NCBI RefSeq assembly: GCF_018531465.1
Contig: NZ_JAHDTF010000042.1
Coordinates: forward strand, 35,603 to 99,602
From: Sphaerisporangium fuscum
Lineage (GTDB): Bacteria > Actinomycetota > Actinomycetes > Streptosporangiales > Streptosporangiaceae
Direction: 5' to 3'
Length of the DNA: 64,000 bases
Under the pieces are notes generated by a model, which was given only the letters and a program-made list of their open reading frames with translations, ran no database searches and was not told where the DNA came from. Positions 1-8,331 of this stretch are shown in pieces. The translations under genes were made by a program, and so were the position numbers. Positions within the stretch are counted from its first letter, which is position 1. Each line of letters opens with the position of its first letter.

Positions 1-459
1 CGCGCTCGGATCGGCGTCCGGCCGGCGTTCCACGAGCAGCTCGCCGAGCTCACCGCGGGTGCGCGGCTGCTCCTCCAGCAGCCGCTTCGCCTGCCTGAGC
101 AGCGCATCCCGGTCCACTCCGTCGATACCGCGGCGAAAGTGCGCGCGGAACCCGGCGGCATGCAGCGGATAGAACAGCGCGCGCCAGCCCAGGCAGTCGC
201 GTGCGCTGACGAGATGCACGGTGTTGCGCATCAGGTGCAGCCGTACCACCTGACGTTGCTCGGTCAGCGCCGACAGCTCGTCCGCCGTGAAGTCTTGAAG
301 GCGGGCCCACAATCCCACGTACGGGGCGAGCGGCGCCTGGGACTGCATCCCGCCCAGGTGCTCGATCGCGTCGATCGCCCGTGCCGGCGCTCGTTCCAGA
401 AGGTACTGGCGAGCCAGCGTGGCCCGGTTGAGACGACGCCGGCTCAGTACATCGGTCAC
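1..459 (-). CDS. Winged-helix DNA-binding domain protein (AlkZ/YcaQ-like), 3' end outside window
   Basis: Only the first 153 codons are present; the reading frame stays open to the window edge. The N-terminus, with RRRLNRATLARQ near residue 6 and a block reading GGMQSQAPLAPYVGLWARL near residues 33-51, matches the PF06224 family. Some members of that family are AlkZ-type DNA glycosylases; most are uncharacterised. The GTG start overlaps the stop of the epoxide hydrolase gene (GTGA), so the two are probably translated together as one minus-strand operon. Function beyond the family is inference. Confidence 0.8.
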   Translation of the reverse strand, partial: MTDVLSRRRLNRATLARQYLLERAPARAIDAIEHLGGMQSQAPLAPYVGLWARLQDFTADELSALTEQRQVVRLHLMRNTVHLVSARDCLGWRALFYPLHAAGFRAHFRRGIDGVDRDALLRQAKRLLEEQPRTRGELGELLVERRPDADPSA

Positions 460-1580
460 CGCAGTGGCCCGAAGAAGGCCTGCAGGTCCGCCGCCAGCAG
501 GGCCGGGGCCTCCATCGCGGGGAAGTGCTTGCCGCGCTGGAACTCGCTCCAGTGCGCGTCAGCCGGCGCGGGGACCAGCTTGCGCACCGTCTCGTCACTG
601 CCGAAGACCGCGAAGCCCTGCGGTACGGCGGGCGGCGCGCCCCAGTCGGACGAGTGCGCCTGCTCGTACAGGGTGTGCGCGGCGGTGGCGCCGGAGCCGG
701 TGAACCAGTACAGGCTGACCGTGGTGAGAAGCTGGTCGCGGTCGACCGGCAGGTCGGTCCACTCGTGGACCTTCTCGGCGATCCAGGCGAGCTGCAGCAG
801 CGGTGAGTCGACCAGGCCGTAACCGATGGTCTGCGGACGGCTGTTCTGGATCGCCAGGTAGCCGGAACCTTCCTTGCTGAACGCGTCCATCCGGCTGAGG
901 ATCAGCTTGTCGACCGGGTCGTTCTCGTCGAGCCGGCCGGCCATCCCCGGGATGAAGGTGGCGACGTTCGCGGCGGTCAGCGGATCGGTCACGACGTGTA
1001 CGCCGATGACATGCGTGCCGTCGAGGCCGGCGACCATGCCCGACACGCCGGCGCCGACGTCACCGCCGTGGACGCCGTACCGCTCGTAGCCGAGCCGGCC
1101 CATCAGCTCGACCCAGGCGCGTGCGGTGCGGCCCATCGCCCAACCGGTCGCGCTCAGCGGGGTGGAGAAGGCATAGCCGGGCAGCGACGGCGCGACGACA
1201 TGGAAGGCCTGGCCCGCGGCAGGGTCGACCAGCGGCTCGATCAGGTGCAGGAACTCGGCGACGGAGCTCGGGAAGCCGTGGGTGATCAGCAGCGGCTTGG
1301 CATCGGGATGGTCGGACTCGATGTGCAGGAAGTGGATGCGCTGGCCGTCGATCTCGGTGGTGAACTGTGGGTACCGGTTGAGCCGTGCCTCTTGGGCACG
1401 CCAGTCGTACTGCGTGCGCCAGTACTCGGCGAGCTCCTTCAGGTAGCCCAGGGGTACGCCGCGGGTCCACTCCGCGCCGGGCATCTCGCCGGGCCAGCGG
1501 GCGTTGGCGAGCCGGTCGTGCAGGTAGTCGACGTCGGGCTGGGGGATGTCGATGCGGAAGGGCTGGATGCCGTCGCTCAC
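456..1580 (-). CDS. Epoxide hydrolase (alpha/beta hydrolase with EHN N-terminal domain)
   Basis: Opens epoxides to diols in the cytoplasm. The first ~110 residues are the epoxide hydrolase N-terminal (EHN) domain, followed by an alpha/beta hydrolase core with the oxyanion-hole motif HGFPSS near residue 101, the nucleophile Asp in HGGDVGAG near residue 174, and a C-terminal His in GKHFPAME near residue 352. I chose the GTG at 1580 because AAGGAG lies 7 nt upstream; the frame stays open 63 nt further but without a ribosome site. It is transcribed divergently from a WYL regulator, which probably controls it, and its stop overlaps the start of the winged-helix gene. The physiological substrate is unknown. 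Confidence 0.9.
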   Translation of the reverse strand: MSDGIQPFRIDIPQPDVDYLHDRLANARWPGEMPGAEWTRGVPLGYLKELAEYWRTQYDWRAQEARLNRYPQFTTEIDGQRIHFLHIESDHPDAKPLLITHGFPSSVAEFLHLIEPLVDPAAGQAFHVVAPSLPGYAFSTPLSATGWAMGRTARAWVELMGRLGYERYGVHGGDVGAGVSGMVAGLDGTHVIGVHVVTDPLTAANVATFIPGMAGRLDENDPVDKLILSRMDAFSKEGSGYLAIQNSRPQTIGYGLVDSPLLQLAWIAEKVHEWTDLPVDRDQLLTTVSLYWFTGSGATAAHTLYEQAHSSDWGAPPAVPQGFAVFGSDETVRKLVPAPADAHWSEFQRGKHFPAMEAPALLAADLQAFFGPLR

Positions 1581-1653
1581 CGCGCTTCTCCTTGTCAACG
1601 GGGCCGGTACGGCCGGACGTGCGATGGGAGCTCTTGTGCTCACGCGGAGAAGA

Positions 1654-1685
1654 CTAGGAACATTAACGGAAAGGATCGTTCCTAG
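1654..1685. promoter_or_regulatory. Inverted repeat, probable operator for the WYL regulator
   Basis: CTAGGAAC and GTTCCTAG form a perfect 8-bp inverted repeat with a 16-bp centre, in the 125-bp gap between the divergent epoxide hydrolase and WYL-regulator genes. It ends 20 bp before the regulator start. Position and symmetry suggest an operator controlling both directions; binding is inferred. Confidence 0.6.
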
Positions 1686-1705
1686 ATTGTCGTCGGGATC
1701 GAAGA

Positions 1706-2680
1706 ATGCTGGAAACTTCGGCGCGGCTGCTGCGCCTGCTGTCCCTGTTGCAGGCCCGGCGCGACTGGACCAGCACCGAGCTCGCCACTCGGCTCGGCGT
1801 CACCACCCGCACCATCCGCAATGACATCGGCCGGTTGCGCGCGCTCGGCTATCCGGTCGATGCGCGGCCGGGTGTGGCCGGCGGGTACCGGCTCGGCTCG
1901 GAGGGTGCCCTGCCGCCGCTGCTGCTGGATGACGATGAGGCGGTGGCGGTCGCGATCGGCTTGCGTACCGCCGCCAGCGGCTCGATCGCGGGGATCGAAG
2001 AGACCTCCATGCGCGCGCTGGCAAAGCTGCAGCAGGTGCTTCCCTCGCGGCTGCGCCGCCGGGTGAGCGCCTTCCAGACGTACGCGCTGCCGATGCCGTC
2101 ACGCGGCTCGCAGGTGGATCCCGACGTACTGACCGTGATCGCGAGTGCGTGCCGGGACCATGAGCGGCTCCGTTTCGACTACCGGGCGCATTCCGGGACG
2201 GCCAGCCGGCGCTCGGTGGAGCCGTACCGCCTGGTGAACGACCGGCGGCGCTGGTACCTGGTGGCCTGGGACGTGGACCGGGACGACTGGCGTACCTTCC
2301 GGGTCGACCGGATCGAGCCGCGGACGCCGACAGGGCCGCGCTTCACGCCGCGTGCGCTGCCGCCCGACCCGGAGATCATGGCGCAGGTGGCACGCGGAGT
2401 CGGCGAGGCGACCTGGCGGTACCGAGCCCGGGTGATCGTGGACGCGCCCGCGTCATACGTGCGGGGTCGGCTGCCGATCCCGGTGGAGGTGCAACCCCTG
2501 GGCGAGGAACGGTGTGCGTTCGAGCCGGGCTCGGACCATCCGGAGATGCTCGCCCTCTATCTGGGCATGCTGGACGCGGACTTCACGATCGTCGACTCGC
2601 CGGAACTGGTGGACGCGCTACGCGCACTGACGAGGCGCTATCAACGCGCGATCGACACCAGCCAGAAGACATCCGGCTGA
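1706..2680 (+). CDS. WYL-domain transcriptional regulator (YafY/PafC type)
   Basis: 324 residues. An N-terminal HTH_11 winged helix (residues ~5-60, with TSTELATRLGVTTRTIRNDI) is followed by a WYL domain around residues 140-215, including YRLVNDRRRWYLVAWD, and a C-terminal extension ending near residue 320. WYL domains bind ligands or nucleic acids and tune DNA binding. It lies divergent from the epoxide hydrolase operon, with a perfect inverted repeat between them, so local regulation of that operon and itself is likely. The inducer is unknown. Confidence 0.88.
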   Translation: MLETSARLLRLLSLLQARRDWTSTELATRLGVTTRTIRNDIGRLRALGYPVDARPGVAGGYRLGSEGALPPLLLDDDEAVAVAIGLRTAASGSIAGIEETSMRALAKLQQVLPSRLRRRVSAFQTYALPMPSRGSQVDPDVLTVIASACRDHERLRFDYRAHSGTASRRSVEPYRLVNDRRRWYLVAWDVDRDDWRTFRVDRIEPRTPTGPRFTPRALPPDPEIMAQVARGVGEATWRYRARVIVDAPASYVRGRLPIPVEVQPLGEERCAFEPGSDHPEMLALYLGMLDADFTIVDSPELVDALRALTRRYQRAIDTSQKTSG

Positions 2681-2994
2681 CCAGTACGGCAGTCCGAGGT
2701 GCTCGGGCCTGACGGCCGGGGCGCCGAGTCGGCTTGGGACGAGCAACGTCATCAGCATGAGTCGGAGCAATTGTCAAGACCTTTGGATAGGACCACAGCC
2801 TTGTCAGCGAGGCGGGTTAGGGTGGGCGGCGCCCGCTCGGGTTCCGGCCCGCAGTGTCTGCCATCAGCGGCCTGGGGCAAAGGGGGGTGGCTGGACGGTC
2901 CCTCTGGTACGCCTCAGGGAGCGGAGCAGACGCCCGATCCCACCCCCCTCCACCCTCCTCGGCGCGCCGCCCGGCGCACCGCTCGGACGCGTGC
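2681..2994. other. Non-coding stretch, probably the outer part of a decayed IS256-type element
   Basis: No convincing gene. Around 2766-2790 is GAGCAATTGTCAAGACC, which resembles the terminal inverted repeats I associate with actinomycete IS256-family elements; this is recollection, not a computed match. A 10-bp inverted repeat (AGGGGGGTGG at 2881, its complement at 2940-2949) is also present. If the terminus is real, the IS remnant runs from about 2766 to 3400. Confidence 0.35.
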
Positions 2995-3400
2995 TCATGC
3001 CGCCAGTTCCTCGCGCTCGACCAGGACGCCGTTCTCGAACCTGGCACCGGATCGGACCAGGGCGACGAGATGGGCGCCGGTGATCGCGCGCCAGCGGGCC
3101 TGAGCGGACTCAACGAGCTTGAACGCAGCAGCGCTGGGGCCGAGCGGCGGGGAACACCTCGGCTCGGTGGACTCCCGCAGCCCCTCCGCGAGCGCAGTGA
3201 GCTCCTTGGTGCCGTCCAGGCGGACTCCGAGCAGCACCAGCACGCAGGAGTGGGCCTGTCCGAGCCGGACCTTGGGGTGCACGCCGTCGGCCCATACATA
3301 GACGAAGTCGCGGTCCGACAGGTCGCGCCGCTGGAAGGCGGCGTGGTCGTCCTGCCACTGCCTGGTCAGCCTCGTCACCGTGGCCGGCGACAGCCCGGGG
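2995..3400 (-). pseudogene. IS256-family (mutator-type) transposase remnant
   Basis: The start of the remnant reads GLSPATVTRLTRQWQ, then DFVYVWADGVHPKVRLGQ and GVRLDGTKELTALAEGLREST, all typical of the middle of IS256 transposases. The frame then shifts: a short piece resembling EVFPAARPQRC lies in another frame, and the original frame resumes with the family's C-terminus (FKLVESAQARWRAITGAHLVALVR). The catalytic core between these blocks is missing. At least two internal deletions, and loss of the N-terminus where it meets the CU044_5270 gene, make it inactive. Confidence 0.85.
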
Positions 3401-4468
3401 TCAGCCGCGGGCGGGGCCGGTCGGCTTGGGGGCGGGGACGAGCGGGGGCAGGTTGTCGGTCCACTCGGAGGTGAGGACGGTGGTCGTGCCCTCCTTGAAG
3501 ATCTTGCCGTCCTTGCCGCTGCGGTAGCTCGAGCCCAGGACCAGCGAGGAATCGGGGTCGATGATGACCTTCATGTCCACGCCGAGATCGGAGATCTCCA
3601 GGCCTTCACCGGGGCGGTTCAGGCTGTCGTTCGCAGGGCCGGTGCTCTTGACGATGGGCATCGTGGCCAGTGCCCGGTAGGCCGCGGCTCGGACCTCGGG
3701 CGGGGCGGGCAGCTCGCCCAGCAGGGTGGTCAGGGAACTCGCGGCGAACCAGTCACGCGCGGTGGGGTCCACATCGCCGTCGCCGTTGTCGATCTTGTCG
3801 AAGATCCACGCCTTCAACTCCTCCGGATCGGTGGGCAACTGCTGGATCTGGGCGAAGGTGACCTGGTTGTCGGCCAGGAGGAACGACTTGCGTCCCTTGA
3901 CCTTGTAGACGCTGTCGCCTGCCTCGGAGGCCACCCATGCCTGCCCGTCTCGCCCGACCCAGGTCTCATTCAAGCGCTTGGGGAACGTCCGCTTGCCGCC
4001 GCGCCCGCTGTACTCGCTCTTCAGATGCCAGTAGGTCCCCGAGTCGGACCTGGTCTGCGCGGTGGTGGCGGCGGCCAGCAGGATCTGCTGGGTGGACATG
4101 GGGGCCGACGCCACCGGCGGGCTCTGGTGCGGGCGGACGAGTGCCGGAGAACCGGTGGTGGTGGTGATGACGACGACGGCCGCTGCCGCGGTCGCCGCGG
4201 TCGCCAGGCCAAGCCAGGCGAGGTTCCAGCGCCTCGGCCGCGCCGGAGAGGCACCGGGCGTCCACGAACCGCTCCGCGTCCGAGAAGCGCCCGGCATCCC
4301 AGAAGCGACCCGCGTCCCGGATGCGCTCTGCCTCCGAAGAACGTTCTGCGGCGAAGAAGCGCTCATCGTCCGAGAAGCGTTCTGGAGCCGGCGACGGCCC
4401 TCGTGTACGACGGCGTCGGAAGGGTCCGGCTTGGACAGCATCTTGCTGATCATCTCCAGGTCGTTCAT
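3401..4468 (-). CDS. CU044_5270 family protein (anti-sigma-like partner of ECF factor)
   Basis: 355 residues. ATG at 4468 overlaps the sigma-factor stop (ATGA), and the opening MNDLEMISKMLSKPDP is typical of the family. An unusual Ser/Arg/Ala-rich imperfect repeat segment (residues ~30-75) precedes a single transmembrane helix (about 82-102) and an extracytoplasmic domain. The family is found next to ECF sigma factors in actinomycetes and is often assumed to act as an anti-sigma or sensor; that role is inference. A second pair of the same design lies at 28.8-30.7 kb. Confidence 0.85.
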   Translation of the reverse strand: MNDLEMISKMLSKPDPSDAVVHEGRRRLQNASRTMSASSPQNVLRRQSASGTRVASGMPGASRTRSGSWTPGASPARPRRWNLAWLGLATAATAAAAVVVITTTTGSPALVRPHQSPPVASAPMSTQQILLAAATTAQTRSDSGTYWHLKSEYSGRGGKRTFPKRLNETWVGRDGQAWVASEAGDSVYKVKGRKSFLLADNQVTFAQIQQLPTDPEELKAWIFDKIDNGDGDVDPTARDWFAASSLTTLLGELPAPPEVRAAAYRALATMPIVKSTGPANDSLNRPGEGLEISDLGVDMKVIIDPDSSLVLGSSYRSGKDGKIFKEGTTTVLTSEWTDNLPPLVPAPKPTGPARG

Positions 4469-5025
4469 CGTTCGAGGTCCTCCAGTGCGGTGCGGAGCTT
4501 CTTGCGGGCGCGGCTCAGGCGGGAGCCGACGGTGCCGTACGAGATCTGCAGGCTCTGTGCGATCTCCTCGTGGCTGAGCTGGCTGAGTGCCATCAGCAAC
4601 AGCACGTCCCGCTCGCCTCGGGTCAGCTTCATCAGCGCCTTCGCCAGCTGAGGCTGCAGTCGTCGGGCGCTGACCGCGCTGACGACCCGGCTCTCGTGGC
4701 TGTCGGTGGCCGGCTCGGCGCCGGCGCGGACCAGGGCGCGGTAGTGCCGGGCCTCCTGCCTGCGGTGCTTCGACACGAGGTTGGTGGCGATGCCGAAGAG
4801 CCACGGCCGCAGGCCGCCGCGCTCGGGGTCGAACTTGTCCCTGCCGTGGAACGCGATGAGGAAGGTCTCGGCGGCCAGGTCGTCGGCGGCCTGTACGTCC
4901 AGTCGTCCGGCGATGTAGCGGTAGATGTCCCGGAAGTGCCGGTCGTAGATGGCCGAGAACAGGGCCGGATCGCGGGCCAGCTGGGCGTCCGTGAGGTCCT
5001 CGGCCGCGCCCAGTTCCGCGGTCAC
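4465..5025 (-). CDS. ECF RNA polymerase sigma factor
   Basis: Region 2 is visible as FSAIYDRHFRDIYRYIAGRL...AETFLIAFHGRDKF, and region 4 as LTRGERDVLLLMALSQLSHEEIAQSLQISYGTVGSRL. I favour the GTG at 5025 (VTAELGAAEDLTDAQL), which has GGAG 8 nt upstream and matches the usual start of the group; a GTG at 5109 with AAGGA 5 nt upstream would add 28 residues. It is translationally coupled to the CU044_5270 membrane protein, which probably restrains it. Stimulus and regulon are unknown. Confidence 0.88.
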   Translation of the reverse strand: MTAELGAAEDLTDAQLARDPALFSAIYDRHFRDIYRYIAGRLDVQAADDLAAETFLIAFHGRDKFDPERGGLRPWLFGIATNLVSKHRRQEARHYRALVRAGAEPATDSHESRVVSAVSARRLQPQLAKALMKLTRGERDVLLLMALSQLSHEEIAQSLQISYGTVGSRLSRARKKLRTALEDLER

Positions 5026-5207
5026 GTCTTCGTCTCCGTCATGCGGGCACCTCTCGGTCTCGGTCGGTTCTCGCCTGCACTTGTCCGAACCGGCCGATCG
5101 CTTTCCCACACGATTCCTTACCGGGCCTGGGCGACCCCCTGCAAGCGTGCAGAACCTTCACAAGCGGACCCCCGTAATCTGCACACCGCCTCAGTAGCTT
5201 CCCGGCC

Positions 5208-5912
5208 ATGACCGATTTCACGGACTGGCTGCGCGACTTCGAGGGGGCGGCGCTGCTGCGGCGGACGTGGGGGGATCCGGACTGGGGGCAGGGCGCGCGG
5301 CTGGCGCCCGAGCTGGTGAGGAGTCTGCAGCGGTTCCAGGTGGGTGAGGACGGCGACGGGCGCAGCCTGGTGGGCAAGGCCGACCGGGCGGGTGACCTCG
5401 GGTACGCGGAGGCGGTCCGGCTGTTCGTCGCGGAGGAACAGGAGCATGCCCGTCTGCTGCGGCGCCTGCTGGAGGCGGCCGGCGAGACGACGATCCCGGG
5501 GCACTGGAGTGATGCCGTCTTCGTCCGCCTGCGGCGGCTCCTCGGTCTGCGGACGGAGTTGATGGTCCTGATGCTCGCCGAGGTCGTCGCGTTGAGCTAC
5601 TACCGGGCCGTGCGCGACGGCGTACCCGACCTCCTCGCCGCGGAGGTGGCGGGCCGGATACTCGCCGACGAGCTGCGTCACGTGCCGTTCCACTGTGACC
5701 GCCTGCACGGGTCCTTTCGTACGTCTTCGCACCTGTCCCGCAGGACGGCCGAGGCCGTGTGGTGGCTGCTGCTGGCGGGCGTGCTGGCCGTGGTCGTCCT
5801 CGACCACGGCCAGGCCCTGCTCGGCCTCGGGGTGTCCCGGATCGTCTTCGTCTGTCAGGTCGTGGCGGACTTCCGCGCCGTCGTCGGGGAGGTCATGTCG
5901 CCTGACCGCTGA
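5208..5912 (+). CDS. Ferritin-like diiron protein, function unknown
   Basis: 234 residues, mostly helical. Spaced Glu/His motifs fit a four-helix diiron site: FVAEEQEHARLL (residues ~71-82), LAEVVALSYYRAV, and LADELRHVPFHCDRL. Hydrophobic stretches follow near residues 185-220. Iron binding is inferred from this pattern; the substrate is unknown. The gene is convergent with the amidase and their 3' ends overlap by 20 bp. Confidence 0.65.
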   Translation: MTDFTDWLRDFEGAALLRRTWGDPDWGQGARLAPELVRSLQRFQVGEDGDGRSLVGKADRAGDLGYAEAVRLFVAEEQEHARLLRRLLEAAGETTIPGHWSDAVFVRLRRLLGLRTELMVLMLAEVVALSYYRAVRDGVPDLLAAEVAGRILADELRHVPFHCDRLHGSFRTSSHLSRRTAEAVWWLLLAGVLAVVVLDHGQALLGLGVSRIVFVCQVVADFRAVVGEVMSPDR

Positions 5913-7089
5913 CGGAGAACCGGGGAGTGCGGTCCTTCCACGGCAGGGCCCGTTCGAGCTGGGCGGCGATCCGGAAGAGCAGGTCTTCACGACCGTAGGA
6001 GGCGACGATCTGCACGCCGATCGGCAGGCCGCCGTCGCCTGTGCCCAGGGGCAGGCTGATCGCGGGCTGGCCGGAGATGTTGAACACCATCGTGAACGGG
6101 CCGTAGTCGAAGATCGACTCCAGCCAGCTCGTCAGGGTGTGGGCGGGATCGTCGTACCGCAGGGTGCCGTGCGGCGCCGGGAGCCGGCCCAGGGTCGGGG
6201 TGACGAGCAGGTCGTACTCGGTGACGAGGTGCCCCATCCGCTCCAGGGCCCGGCCGGCCTCCACCGCCGCCGCGGCCACCTCGCCGTCAACCACCGCACC
6301 CGACCACGCCTCGGTGGTCAGGGCCACGCGCAGACGGCCGGGGTCGGCTCCCGGCTCGTCGGCGTACCGGCCGCGAGGGGGCGGCGCGGTGTACTTGTCG
6401 CCGACACCGGGACCCTGGACGGCGTCCAGCAGGTGGGCGGCGTCGCGGACGGTGCGGGTGAGCGCGAACTCGCAGGCCATGCCGAGCATCGCCTCCCCCT
6501 GGTCGGGTCCGCACGGTACGCGGCCCCGGCTCGGCTTGAGTCCGACGAGCCCGCAGCAGGCGGCCGGGATCCGTATGGATCCGGCCCCGTCGCTGCCGTG
6601 TGCGAGAGGTACGGCACCGGCGGCCACCAGGGCGGCGGCGCCGCCGCTCGAACCGCCCACTCCCCGCTCCAGGTCCCACGGGTTGCGGGTCGGCCCGTGT
6701 TCGACGGACTCGGTGGAGAAGCTGATCGTCAGCTCCGGCACGGTGGTCAGGCCCAGGGTCACCAGGCCGGCGGCGCGGAAGCGCGCCATCAGGTCGCTGT
6801 CGTGCGGGGGGACGATGCCGGGCAGGCTGCGGCTCCCGAGGAAGAACGGGACGTCCTTCGCCACCGGCCCATGGTCCTTGATCAGGAAGGGCGCTCCGGT
6901 GAACGGGCCGTCGCTCGCGTGGTCGAGCGCCGGGGAGAACACCGGCAACGCCAGGCCGTTCACCTGCGCGTTCGCCACGGCCAGGGCCCGCCGGGCCACG
7001 GCCTCGACCTCGGCGGCGGTGACCTCACCCGCCTTGATCAGGTCACGGAGCCCGACGGCGTCGTACTGGGTGTACTCGTGGAGGTGCAT
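5893..7089 (-). CDS. Amidase-signature hydrolase with an apparent internal deletion
   Basis: Amidase signature enzymes hydrolyse amides with a Ser-cisSer-Lys triad. The Lys sits in FLIKDHGP (near residue 71), and the Gly/Ser-rich signature GGSSGGAAALVAAG and SDGAGSIRIP carry the serines. At 398 residues the protein is roughly 80 shorter than usual. The missing piece seems to lie where MGHLVTEYDLLVTPTLG joins two blocks normally separated by a long helical segment (about 6215-6235). The frame is kept. The catalytic residues remain, but the substrate pocket may be altered. AAGGA lies 8 nt before the ATG. Confidence 0.85.
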   Translation of the reverse strand: MHLHEYTQYDAVGLRDLIKAGEVTAAEVEAVARRALAVANAQVNGLALPVFSPALDHASDGPFTGAPFLIKDHGPVAKDVPFFLGSRSLPGIVPPHDSDLMARFRAAGLVTLGLTTVPELTISFSTESVEHGPTRNPWDLERGVGGSSGGAAALVAAGAVPLAHGSDGAGSIRIPAACCGLVGLKPSRGRVPCGPDQGEAMLGMACEFALTRTVRDAAHLLDAVQGPGVGDKYTAPPPRGRYADEPGADPGRLRVALTTEAWSGAVVDGEVAAAAVEAGRALERMGHLVTEYDLLVTPTLGRLPAPHGTLRYDDPAHTLTSWLESIFDYGPFTMVFNISGQPAISLPLGTGDGGLPIGVQIVASYGREDLLFRIAAQLERALPWKDRTPRFSVSGQAT

Positions 7090-7357
7090 GTCGAGAGTCC
7101 TTTTCCCGGCGCCGGAGATTCGACGACGCCGTCACGTCGATCACTGTCGGATTCGTCCAGAAAGGTGGACAGCCTGAACGAGGGCGATGGACCGGGCCGC
7201 CGGCCTCGGCGACCATCCCCTGCTGGTGATCGACGTGTCACTACGCTCGCGACATGGGTCCCATGCTGACGGCAGCCGCCCCCACCGTCGAATGAATTAC
7301 CGTCCGGACAGGGCATCGGGCCGAGAATGGGATCTCGACCGCGGAGAGGTGGGACAG

Positions 7358-7744
7358 GTGACCGAAGATCTTGCCGGCGCGCTGCGGGAGGCCGAGCGGC
7401 GGCTGCAGGCGGCGCAGCTCGCCGGGGACGCCGACACGCTCGACGAACTGCTCGACGACCGCCTCATCTTCACGGGCGGACCGGACGGCGCCCGGTACAC
7501 CAAGCAGGACGATCTCGAGATCCAGCGATCACGCAGGCAGGTGCTCTCGAAGGTCGAGGAAGAGGACCTGGTCGTCCTCGTGGAAGGGCGTTCCGGCGTG
7601 ACCTGGTTCCTCGGCACGCTGGAGGGCACCTTCGACGGCACGCCGTTCAGCGCCCGCCTGAACTTCACCCGGACCTGGGTCCACAGTCCCGGTTCCGGCT
7701 GGCGGGTGGTCGCCGCCCATGCCAGCCCCGCTCCGTCCGGCTGA
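7358..7744 (+). CDS. SnoaL-like/DUF4440 (NTF2-fold) protein
   Basis: 128 residues from the GTG at 7358 (VTEDLAGALREAERRLQAAQLAGD), with AGAGG 8 nt upstream; longer in-frame starts upstream look like non-coding sequence. Features match NTF2-like DUF4440: an amphipathic first helix, DELLDDRLIFTGGPDG, then VVLVEGRSGVTWFLG and a C-terminal FTRTWVHSPGSGWRVVAAHAS. Such proteins are small-molecule-binding or isomerase-like folds; no specific function can be named. Confidence 0.75.
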   Translation: MTEDLAGALREAERRLQAAQLAGDADTLDELLDDRLIFTGGPDGARYTKQDDLEIQRSRRQVLSKVEEEDLVVLVEGRSGVTWFLGTLEGTFDGTPFSARLNFTRTWVHSPGSGWRVVAAHASPAPSG

Positions 7745-7815
7745 CCCGACGGCCCGGATCACGGGTGGGTTGCGGAAGTCTTCCGGCGTTGCCGATGCCG
7801 GGAACCGGCCCCTAT

Positions 7816-7832
7816 AACCGTTTGGAACGGTT
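7816..7832. promoter_or_regulatory. Perfect 7-bp inverted repeat upstream of a membrane-protein gene
   Basis: AACCGTT, a 3-nt spacer and AACGGTT form a 17-bp dyad ending 16 bp before the ATG at 7849. Size and position fit a repressor operator (TetR- or MarR-type); no regulator gene is adjacent, so the binding protein is unknown. Confidence 0.45.
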
Positions 7833-7848
7833 GAACGTTAGGGGTGGG

Positions 7849-8331
7849 ATGAGGGGACGGCGGTTCGGCCGTGCGATCGGCGTGACGGTCGCCGCGGCGC
7901 TGGTGGCCGGGGTGGCCGGCGGAGCCGGGGCTCGCCTGCTGATGCGGGGAGTCGCGCTCGCCATGGGGGCGGACGGCCAGATGTCCCTGGCAGGGACACT
8001 GGGGATCTTCCTCGTCTTCGTGGTGCTCGCCGTACCGGCCGCCGCGACCGCGACCGCCCGCCCGATGATCATGCGTGGGGGCCGATGGGTCACGGCGGGT
8101 CTGGAGGGCTGGGCGGCGGCCCGCACCGGCCTGAGCGACGCGCAGGCCGTCCTGCTGGCCGACGAGGGACGGCTGCCGCTTCTGGCCCTGCTGACCGTGG
8201 CCTTCGCCGCTCTCGTGGTGGCGTACGGCCGGCTCGCCCAGCACGTCATGCGCCGCCTCATGAGAGGTCCTGACGCTTCGACCGGCCCGGCTTCCGCATC
8301 GCCCGCCCAGGCGGCCGTCACCACGGAGTGA
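7849..8331 (+). CDS. Small membrane protein of unknown function
   Basis: 160 residues with about three transmembrane helices (residues ~10-30, 45-68 and 105-128). Start ATG 7849 has AGGGG 4-5 nt upstream. There is no recognisable family motif. It stands alone, convergent with the ECF41 sigma gene, whose stop codon begins at the next base, and has a palindrome in its 5' region. Confidence 0.65.
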   Translation: MRGRRFGRAIGVTVAAALVAGVAGGAGARLLMRGVALAMGADGQMSLAGTLGIFLVFVVLAVPAAATATARPMIMRGGRWVTAGLEGWAAARTGLSDAQAVLLADEGRLPLLALLTVAFAALVVAYGRLAQHVMRRLMRGPDASTGPASASPAQAAVTTE

